This document shows, piece after piece, positions 31,314 to 37,218 of a stretch of DNA of 37,218 nucleotides. Each line of letters opens with the position of its first letter. Positions within the stretch are counted from its first letter, which is position 1. The notes under the pieces were generated by a model, which saw nothing but the letters and a program-made list of their open reading frames with translations, was not told the origin of the DNA and made no database searches. Source of the stretch: Candidatus Cloacimonadota bacterium (GTDB lineage Bacteria > Cloacimonadota > Cloacimonadia > Cloacimonadales > WRIO01); the NCBI GenBank assembly GCA_029553545.1, contig JAKPKU010000005.1:1-37218 (forward strand). Direction: 5' to 3'. The position numbers and the translations under genes are program-made.

Positions 31314-32024
31314 ATGCTAAAAATTAGTGAACTTAGTAAACGTTATGAAGATGCTCATTTGGCTTTAGATAATCTTTCATTGGAAATAAAACCTAAAGAG
31401 ATCTTTATCTTATTGGGTGCAAACGGAGCAGGGAAATCGACGACAATAAATATTATCTGCGGCTTTATCCCACCGAGCTCAGGAGAAGTTGAAATTGATG
31501 GTATTTTGCTCTCAAAAGAGCCACTTAAGATGCGAGAGAAGATTGCATATCTTTCTGAAAACGTGATGCTCTATGATAATTTTACTGGCTATCAAAATCT
31601 CAAGTTCTTTGCTCAGCTTGCAGGGAAGAAGGTAGAAAAAGATGAGCTTGAGGCGATCTTGCTCAAAATAGGGTTACAAGATAGCTTTTTTCACAAGCCT
31701 ATTGCCAAGTACTCAAAAGGTATGAGACAGAAGGTGGGAATCGCCATTGCATTGTTCAAAGATACTCCCGTTTTCTTACTCGACGAGCCTTTCAGTGGAT
31801 TAGACCCAAAAGCAGCATATGACTTCCAACAACTCCTGTACTCCTTGCGTGATGATGGCAAAACTATATTTATGTCCACTCATGATATTTTTAGAGCTAA
31901 AGAAATGGCTGATAATGTTGGCATTATGACGGGTGGCAAGCTGGTTGCTTATAAGACAAAAGCAGAACTGGAAAATGCAGATTTGAATAAGATCTACCTG
32001 GATTATATAGAAGAAAGGCAGTAG
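31314..32024 (+). CDS. ABC transporter ATP-binding protein
   Basis: The 236-residue ATPase has all motifs: Walker A GANGAGKST (35-43), Q-loop region around YLSENVMLYDNFTG (a Ser-Glu variant instead of a plain Gln), signature YSKGMRQK (133-140), Walker B VFLLDEP (153-159), D-loop SGLD and switch His190 in MSTHD. The layout matches ATPases that work with ABC-2 membrane subunits. AAGGAGG lies seven bases before ATG. It stands between the NEW3 protein gene and two permease genes and surely powers them. The substrate is not evident; export is likely given the ABC-2 permeases. Confidence 0.93.
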   Translation: MLKISELSKRYEDAHLALDNLSLEIKPKEIFILLGANGAGKSTTINIICGFIPPSSGEVEIDGILLSKEPLKMREKIAYLSENVMLYDNFTGYQNLKFFAQLAGKKVEKDELEAILLKIGLQDSFFHKPIAKYSKGMRQKVGIAIALFKDTPVFLLDEPFSGLDPKAAYDFQQLLYSLRDDGKTIFMSTHDIFRAKEMADNVGIMTGGKLVAYKTKAELENADLNKIYLDYIEERQ

Positions 32025-32028
32025 AGTT

Positions 32029-33585
32029 ATGATGAAAACTCTAATCATTCATGAGATGCAAAACCTCTTGAAAAGCAAGAGGATATATTGGACAATATTG
32101 CTTTTTTTAATGCTCTTTACCTCGATCTTTGTTGTGCGTGTGGTCGATTATCAAAATCAATTAAATCAGTATATTGCAGATGAAAAAGACGCTGATGAAG
32201 CATTACAAGCAGCCAAAAATTATAGCCAGATTAAGCAATATGCAATTCAGCAGCCGCTAATATTTTCCATCTACAATCAAGGGCATAAGTATTCACGGGC
32301 AGCTTTTATACAATATTATGAGCCAATACTTCGCACGATTTCACTCAATGAAGAGGCAAATTTATATTTTAACAAGGATAATAAACTGGATATCACCTTC
32401 TTAGTGACTTTCTTTTTATCACTCTTTATTTTGTTGATTTCATATGACAGCATTAATGGAGAAAAGCAGTCTGGTACGCTGAGAATAATGATGACTTACC
32501 CTGTGAAAAGGCAAAGCTTTATTTTGAAAAAGATACTTGGGATTTTTAGCTTTGTTGCCTTGGCTTTTTCGTTGCCATATTTGGTTAGCTTACTGATTTT
32601 GATAATCGTGTACGCAAACCTGCTAACTACGGGCTTTTTCCTCAGTGCCTTTTTTTATTGGCTATTGATTTTACTCTTCATTTTTTTCTTTAGTTTGCTT
32701 GGGGTGCTGATTAGCATTTTAACAAAAAGCCCTAATCGCTCTCTGGTCTTTGCACTTTTTGTGTGGTTATTATTGAGTATTATTTTGCCAATAACTTGGG
32801 AATACATTGTGTCGCCACAACTCTTTCATCAAGAGCTGAATAATTTGACACTAACTTACGAGAAAAAGCTTGAACATAGTAAAAATATATTCTATTTAAG
32901 AGAGGTGGACACCAATAAATATAACGTTAATGAGATTGATATAAATAAGGTGTCACATTTGAATTGGTCTAACTATTTCTATGATACATCAGTTTGGAGC
33001 TTTGATGAGGCATACGATCAGCACTATCGCTTTATGCAATATGTAATAGACGAATATTATCCTGCCTCAAGAGAGGTTGAACAGGCGATTGATGGGCTCT
33101 ACCGTAAGCAGATAAGTGTTCAAAATTACAAGAACGGGGTATTCTTTTTTAATCCAATTGTCTTATTTGAAAACTTAAGTACCAAAATAGCAGGCAATTC
33201 ACAATTAGACTATTTAAAGCTTTTGCACAATGCCAGAGAGATAAGAGATGAGCTGGTAAATAGAGGAATAAATGAAGGATGGCTAAAAGATTATCGCTTT
33301 TTTGCCTGCTATAGTGAAAAGGAAAATTGTGGGACATATAATGATTTAGTTAAAAGGTTTAATGGCGATCATGCAAAGCTTTGGGATTATCTTATGGCAC
33401 GAATAAATGAGCCAAAAGAAGCTTTTGAATTTAGTTTGCCTGATCTTCATAAGTATAGCCAAAATCAACTTAGCTTTGGAGAGATCTTTTCTCGAATATT
33501 TCCATATTTAGTTCTTTTTGTTGTAAATATCATTGTATTATGGTTGATTATCTGGTTCAAATTTATGAATTATGACATTAGATAG
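32029..33585 (+). CDS. ABC-2 type permease, first subunit
   Basis: The 518-residue protein has an N-terminal membrane segment (IYWTILLFLMLFTSIFVVRV) followed by a large extracytoplasmic region. A cluster of membrane segments follows at about 120-255 (ITFLVTFFLSLFILLISYDS, ILGIFSFVALAFSLPYLVSL, FYWLLILLFIFFFSLLGVLI, LVFALFVWLLLSIILPI), then a long loop and a last segment near the C-terminus (YLVLFVVNIIVLWLIIWF). Between the first two is INGEKQSGTLRIMMTYPVKR, the coupling-helix motif of ABC-2 exporters. It starts four bases after the ATPase stop with only a weak ribosome site, so coupling is likely. It is paralogous to the next gene, and the two probably form a heterodimer. Confidence 0.88.
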   Translation: MMKTLIIHEMQNLLKSKRIYWTILLFLMLFTSIFVVRVVDYQNQLNQYIADEKDADEALQAAKNYSQIKQYAIQQPLIFSIYNQGHKYSRAAFIQYYEPILRTISLNEEANLYFNKDNKLDITFLVTFFLSLFILLISYDSINGEKQSGTLRIMMTYPVKRQSFILKKILGIFSFVALAFSLPYLVSLLILIIVYANLLTTGFFLSAFFYWLLILLFIFFFSLLGVLISILTKSPNRSLVFALFVWLLLSIILPITWEYIVSPQLFHQELNNLTLTYEKKLEHSKNIFYLREVDTNKYNVNEIDINKVSHLNWSNYFYDTSVWSFDEAYDQHYRFMQYVIDEYYPASREVEQAIDGLYRKQISVQNYKNGVFFFNPIVLFENLSTKIAGNSQLDYLKLLHNAREIRDELVNRGINEGWLKDYRFFACYSEKENCGTYNDLVKRFNGDHAKLWDYLMARINEPKEAFEFSLPDLHKYSQNQLSFGEIFSRIFPYLVLFVVNIIVLWLIIWFKFMNYDIR

Positions 33586-33605
33586 AGATATTGAAAGGAT
33601 ATTTT

Positions 33606-35015
33606 ATGAACTCTGTATTATTTATTAAAGATTTGAAACTGATATTGAAAGACTTGAAATTTCAGATGTTTTTTGTTATCCTTGTAATTCTCTTTATTCT
33701 TTCTGCAATAAGTAGCTCTGTAAGCTATAAAAATCTCTCAAGCGACTTTCAAGCAGATTATAAAGCACATGTTGACATGGTCAATGATGGGCAAAGTACC
33801 AGTATGATGGGTATGCTAACTGACTATTGGGTAATAGTCGCCAAGCCAGCAGATCCCTCCTTGCTTTTTAGTAATTACAACACATATCCAGATAAAATAT
33901 CTACAGCAATTTCGTTTTATGAGCCCAGATTTTTTAATTATGGCACAGAACAGGGGGAAGTCTTTAGTTTAAATTGGTACTTTATTCTGGGCATCTTATC
34001 TGGCTTTATCATGCTGGTGATTAGCTTCGAGGCTATTTCTGCTGAAAAACGCTTTGGTACGCTGAGATTGCTTTCAATATATGGGGTAAAGCGTCAGGAT
34101 ATAATGTGGCATAAATACCTCAGTTACATGCTTTTGTATTTGATAATAATTATACCGCCAGCGCTGGTGTCGATGCTTTTGTTCTTTGCATTGACAGGGA
34201 CTTGGTCAATGATATACATGGCTAAATTTGCACTAATATTATTATTATCTATACCTTTTGCATCTTTTTTTATTGTGCTTGGCATTCTCATTTCCATGTC
34301 AAAGAATTATCGAAACTCCATTGTTTTAATAGTATTTATTTGGCTCCTGTTTGTGATTATTATACCGCAATCAGCTTATGTAATTGCAAGGCAAATAAGA
34401 CCATTAAAAACAAATACTGAGTACCATCAAGAGGGTATTGAAGCTTTTAATAATGAATTTGAAAAATGGGGAGAACAATATAATTCATCAGTATATGGCA
34501 ATGGTTCTCTCGAAGATGGCTTGCGGGCAAAAGCAGTTTATGCTGCAGGTGAGAAAAAGAGTTTAGTCTCTCAGGAAGAACTAAAAGACAGCAAACAGCA
34601 GACAAGATTGATTCAGAAAATAGCCAGTATGTCGCCATTTTATCAGTTAGAAATGATCTCTGAGATTATCTTTGATAAAGGATATTATCTCTTGCAATAT
34701 CAAGAAGAGACCGCAAAACAGACTATTAGTCAGATAAAAAATTTGATGATAGAGCAAGATAGCCATGATAATACTTCATTACACCTTTTTTATAGATGGG
34801 CAAGTGCAGATCAATATGCCCTTAATGGCATGTTATTCCCCTTTTCTAAAGAGAAGTTCAATCACCCAGAATTGCTCTTTGTGACAAATGTGGAGACTGA
34901 TAAAGTTGGCACTAAGGCACTCTCTATTATCTTGAGATTATTGCCAATTTTATTGTTAAATATCATAACTTTTATGCTTGCTGCTGTCAAGCTTGAAAGG
35001 CTGGATATTAGGTAA
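33606..35015 (+). CDS. ABC-2 type permease, second subunit
   Basis: The 469-residue protein is a paralogue of the preceding permease: N-terminal segment (MFFVILVILFILSAI), a large loop, then a cluster of membrane segments (WYFILGILSGFIMLVISF, MLLYLIIIIPPALVSMLLFF, FALILLLSIPFASFFIVLGI, IVLIVFIWLLFVIIIP) and one C-terminal segment (IILRLLPILLLNIITFMLA). The coupling motif is SAEKRFGTLRLLSIYGVKR. The ATG at 33606 has AAAGGA seven bases upstream and is preferred to a TTG at 33591. Both permeases end in a similar LDIR / YDIR tail. It closes the four-gene set; the cargo cannot be read from sequence. Confidence 0.88.
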   Translation: MNSVLFIKDLKLILKDLKFQMFFVILVILFILSAISSSVSYKNLSSDFQADYKAHVDMVNDGQSTSMMGMLTDYWVIVAKPADPSLLFSNYNTYPDKISTAISFYEPRFFNYGTEQGEVFSLNWYFILGILSGFIMLVISFEAISAEKRFGTLRLLSIYGVKRQDIMWHKYLSYMLLYLIIIIPPALVSMLLFFALTGTWSMIYMAKFALILLLSIPFASFFIVLGILISMSKNYRNSIVLIVFIWLLFVIIIPQSAYVIARQIRPLKTNTEYHQEGIEAFNNEFEKWGEQYNSSVYGNGSLEDGLRAKAVYAAGEKKSLVSQEELKDSKQQTRLIQKIASMSPFYQLEMISEIIFDKGYYLLQYQEETAKQTISQIKNLMIEQDSHDNTSLHLFYRWASADQYALNGMLFPFSKEKFNHPELLFVTNVETDKVGTKALSIILRLLPILLLNIITFMLAAVKLERLDIR

Positions 35016-35038
35016 ATACTAAATATATATCTTTTTTA

Positions 35039-35068
35039 TTGACATATTTTATGGCTAATTAATAATGT
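35039..35068 (+). promoter_or_regulatory. Promoter of a short leader unit upstream of hflX
   Basis: TTGACA (35039-35044) is followed by TAATAA, AATAAT or TAATGT at spacings of 15, 16 or 18 bases. It lies before a mini-ORF, paired hairpins and a terminator. Confidence 0.5.
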
Positions 35069-35090
35069 AACAAAACAATGGAGGTGGATA

Positions 35091-35120
35091 ATGAACAGCA
35101 TTTTAATCAGACATTTATAA
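35091..35120 (+). CDS. Nine-codon mini-ORF with a strong ribosome site
   Basis: MNSILIRHL and a stop follow GGAGGTGG (35080-35087) at ideal spacing. An overlapping 23-codon frame starts at 35078. The peptide resembles the first residues of the second permease (MNSVLFIKDL), so it could be a duplicated 5' stump rather than a true leader peptide. Codon content (Ile, Leu, Arg, His) gives no clear attenuation logic. Confidence 0.3.
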   Translation: MNSILIRHL

Positions 35121-35128
35121 TAATTGGC

Positions 35129-35169
35129 GATACCTATCTAAAGAAATAATACCCTTTTAGCGTGGTATT
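35129..35169 (+). promoter_or_regulatory. Mutually exclusive hairpin partners in the leader
   Basis: GGTATT (35164-35169) can pair with AATACC (35148-35153) or with the upstream GATACC (35129-35134, one G-U pair). Two competing six-base stems ahead of a terminator are the layout of a switch. No known riboswitch consensus was recognised. Confidence 0.35.
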
Positions 35170-35213
35170 GCTGACCTTTATGCAATCCCATGACTAAAAA
35201 TATATAAAAATTT

Positions 35214-35238
35214 AAGGCTCTGGGAAAGAGCCTTTTTT
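35214..35238 (+). terminator. Intrinsic terminator upstream of hflX
   Basis: AAGGCTCT (35214-35221), loop GGGAA, AGAGCCTT (35227-35234) and a T-run TTTTTT form a textbook terminator 49 bases before the hflX start. It ends either the ABC operon or the leader unit that begins at 35039. Confidence 0.88.
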
Positions 35239-35286
35239 AGTAGCATAGGGTTGCCAAGACAAATAAAAAATTAAAAAGGAGAACTT

Positions 35287-36555
35287 ATGTTACACGAAAC
35301 GACAATTAAAGAAAATACAAGAGCAATAATAGTAGGAGTTTGCCTGTCAAACAGGGATGCAGAGCGTATTAATTACTCTTTGCAAGAATTGCACAAGCTT
35401 GTCGAGACAGCAGACTATGAAGTTGTAAGCAGCATGTGTCAGAATAGAAAAAGCATCGATAAGCGACATTATCTCGGTAAAGGTTTTGTTGCTGAGATTA
35501 AAGAACGGATGCTTGCCGATGATATCGCATATCTTATCTTTGATGATGAGATTAGCCCCTCTCAACAAGCTAATCTGGAGAAAGACTTTGATATTAAAGT
35601 GCTCGATCGTACGCAAATTATTATGAAAATATTTTATAAGCATGCGCAAAGCTCTGAAGCAAGACTGCAAATACGACTCGCAGAACTTCAGTACGAGTTG
35701 CCACGACTCAAGCAAAGTTCGACTGCTTTTGATAGAATATCAGGCGGTGCAGCAGGTGGTATGGCTGCTAAAGGGGCGGGAGAAATGCAAATTAATCTCG
35801 ATAGAACAAATATTAGAAAAGAAATTACTCTAATAAATGAAAAACTGGAAAAGATACTCGTACAAAAGAATACTCAGTCAAAACAGAGAGAACGGATTAA
35901 TAGAGTATGCCTTGTAGGCTATACAAATGCTGGCAAATCAACACTCTTTAATCGCTTGACCCAGTCAGATGTGCTTGTGGAAGATAAATTATTTGCCACG
36001 CTTGACTCTACTGTTCGATCATTGAGCTTATCTAAGTATGAGAACTTTGTGATAACTGACACGGTGGGCTTTATTGCCAAACTACCTCATACGCTTGTTG
36101 CCTCTTTCAGAGCGACATTGAAAGAAGCGCAAGATGCTGATTTACTCTTGCATGTGGTCGATGCCTCGCAACCTGACTTTGCAAAGCAAATGAGCGAGGT
36201 AAACACTGTACTCAATGAGATTGAAGCTGATCATGTTCCAGTTCTTTTGGTATTTAATAAAATAGATAAATTGAAACCAGAAGAGAGAGTTATACTGAGT
36301 AATACTAACAAAAAAGCGGTGCTTGTCTCAGCTGAAACTGGGCTAAATATCGAAAACTTGGTCAAACAAATAGAGGATTTCTTTATTTTGGAAATAGATT
36401 ATCAGTTGATGATCCCCTATAAAGAACAAAAACTCATAGCGCAACTGCATAGAATAGCAGAGGTGAAAGAGATCGAACACTTAGAAAACGGGGTGAGAAT
36501 GCTAATACGGCTCGATTCAAGCTATAAAGACTTGGTGGAGAAATATGTGTTTTAG
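35287..36555 (+). CDS. hflX: Ribosome-associated GTPase HflX
   Basis: The 422-residue GTPase has an N-terminal HflX domain (YLGKGFVAEIKERM; FDDEISPSQQANLEK; VLDRTQIIMKIFYKHAQSSEARLQIRLAEL broken by no gap). The G domain has P-loop GYTNAGKST (211-219), G3 DTVGF (258-262) and G4 NKID (324-327). Family members bind the 50S subunit and rescue or split stalled ribosomes under stress. The glycine-rich element between the domains, usually RGPGETQLE, reads KGAGEMQINLD (162-172), so three usually conserved positions differ. AAGGAG is six bases before ATG. It is transcribed alone, after a terminator and before a repeat region. Confidence 0.92.
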   Translation: MLHETTIKENTRAIIVGVCLSNRDAERINYSLQELHKLVETADYEVVSSMCQNRKSIDKRHYLGKGFVAEIKERMLADDIAYLIFDDEISPSQQANLEKDFDIKVLDRTQIIMKIFYKHAQSSEARLQIRLAELQYELPRLKQSSTAFDRISGGAAGGMAAKGAGEMQINLDRTNIRKEITLINEKLEKILVQKNTQSKQRERINRVCLVGYTNAGKSTLFNRLTQSDVLVEDKLFATLDSTVRSLSLSKYENFVITDTVGFIAKLPHTLVASFRATLKEAQDADLLLHVVDASQPDFAKQMSEVNTVLNEIEADHVPVLLVFNKIDKLKPEERVILSNTNKKAVLVSAETGLNIENLVKQIEDFFILEIDYQLMIPYKEQKLIAQLHRIAEVKEIEHLENGVRMLIRLDSSYKDLVEKYVF

Positions 36556-36740
36556 AGCTGAGAACTGAGAGCTGAGAACTGAGTTGACGAGTAATTTCAC
36601 TGCGTGAAATTGGATGATGGGATCTGGCTTCGCTGCGTGTATTTTAAAAAAATCGGTAGATTTTTTTTAAACGTACCCACAACTATCTTTAGTTGTGCAG
36701 CGAAGCTAATCTCCGTCTCGGCAGCGTTCTGAAGACACAT
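36556..36740 (+). repeat. Hairpin-repeat cluster downstream of hflX
   Basis: It opens with GAGCTGAGAACTGA twice in tandem. Bases 36591-36708 are a near-identical copy of 2327-2443 in the same orientation: AATTTCAC-TGC-GTGAAATT, CTTCGCTGCG, an A-run/T-run pair around ATCGGTAG, and ACAACTA / TAGTTGT. The first part may act in hflX 3' processing; no classic terminator is evident. Confidence 0.7.
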
Positions 36741-37218
36741 TTTTTTAAAACAGCTCACGGCAACAAAAGACAGACAGTTCCATATCCTACAAACACTGCA
36801 GCTCACTTTTTTATTTAACAACACACTACAACGCACTTCAACGCACGGGGGTTCAAAGCTTTAGACAGACACAAATAGCAGACATACTGTTCCAAATTCT
36901 ACAGATGTGAGCAAAACAATTAATTTTAAACAATGCACTTGTGTTAGAACTCAGAAAATAGTGTGTTGTCGTGTGTTGTTAAAAAAAGAAATGTAAAATT
37001 AGCGTTAGTTGGGTATGGAACCGTTTGTCAAAGCCTTTAACCTTAAGTGTGTTACAGTGTGTTGTAAGTGTGTTGTTCAAAAAAAAGTTGATTGTCTTGA
37101 TCTGTGTACCATGGAACCGTTTGTCAAAGTCTTTAAGCCCAAGTGTGTTGTAAGTGCGTTGTAGTGTGTTGCAGTGTGTTGTTCAAAAAAAAGTTGCCTC
37201 CAAAGTCGCTTGTAGTAG
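36741..37218 (-). repeat. Repeat array D: type A units, central module and a type B unit, minus orientation
   Basis: Read on the minus strand from the window end: CTACTACAAGCG, two A-type units (10-base AACACAC words, then ACAAACGGTTCCAT, then a T-run), the 59-bp central module (36960-36902), then one or two B-type units ending near 36750. The order A arm, central module, B arm is the same as at the other two loci. The window ends exactly at the outer word, so the true limit of the array is not visible. Confidence 0.85.

Overview
The window reads as a chromosomal segment of an AT-rich Gram-negative bacterium of the FCB group, most likely Candidatus Cloacimonadota or a close relative. Three things point there: large beta-helix surface proteins ending in FlgD-like, type-IX-style C-terminal domains (YPNPFNPST and FNVKGQKV motifs); a split glycine decarboxylase P-protein; and outer-membrane barrel proteins and a lipoprotein with lipobox. 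The phylum is inferred from protein style, not from a marker search.

Layout. 1-2813: a minus-strand lipoprotein with three FN3 domains and a formylglycine-generating-enzyme-like domain, embedded in intergenic DNA full of small hairpin repeats. 2814-10649: a minus-strand surface operon (37-codon leader ORF, outer-membrane barrel, a lipase/beta-helix protein split by one in-frame TAA, and a second beta-helix protein). It is flanked by two direct 124-bp copies of a dead IS5-type transposase fragment. 10650-12282: hairpin repeats and one orphan gene. 12283-13993: two glycosyltransferases. 14093-18579: nitroreductase, adenosine deaminase and gcvPA-gcvPB. 18643-24663: ppx/gppA-like and DAHP synthase genes, tRNA-Pro(GGG), a 1.5-kb repeat complex, then a chorismate synthase-chorismate mutase fusion and a dehydroquinate dehydratase-shikimate dehydrogenase fusion; these supply much of the shikimate pathway. 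24669-26999: minus-strand htrA, a zinc-ribbon DUF2007 gene and groES with a CIRCE-like operator but no adjacent groEL. 27100-28021: a second repeat array. 28334-35015: a PDZ/barrel protein, then a NEW3-type membrane protein with an ABC ATPase and two ABC-2 permeases. 35039-36555: a short leader-like transcription unit and hflX. 36556-37218: hairpin repeats and a third array.

The least explained content is a family of long non-coding repeat arrays at three loci (20430-21937, 27110-28021, 36741-37218). They share one grammar. Units of about 96 bp (type A) carry 10-bp AACACAC-type micro-repeats. A 59-bp central module is identical at all three loci. Units of 123-124 bp (type B) carry the same micro-repeats in the opposite orientation. 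One outer end of each arm type carries the same 12-bp word in inverted orientation. A second family consists of strings of short hairpins whose stems differ while the loop (usually TTC) and the linker (GGTTAGG) stay constant; these occur around the arrays and in most long intergenic gaps. I found no nuclease, reverse transcriptase, integrase or cas gene in the window, so the function of these repeats is open.
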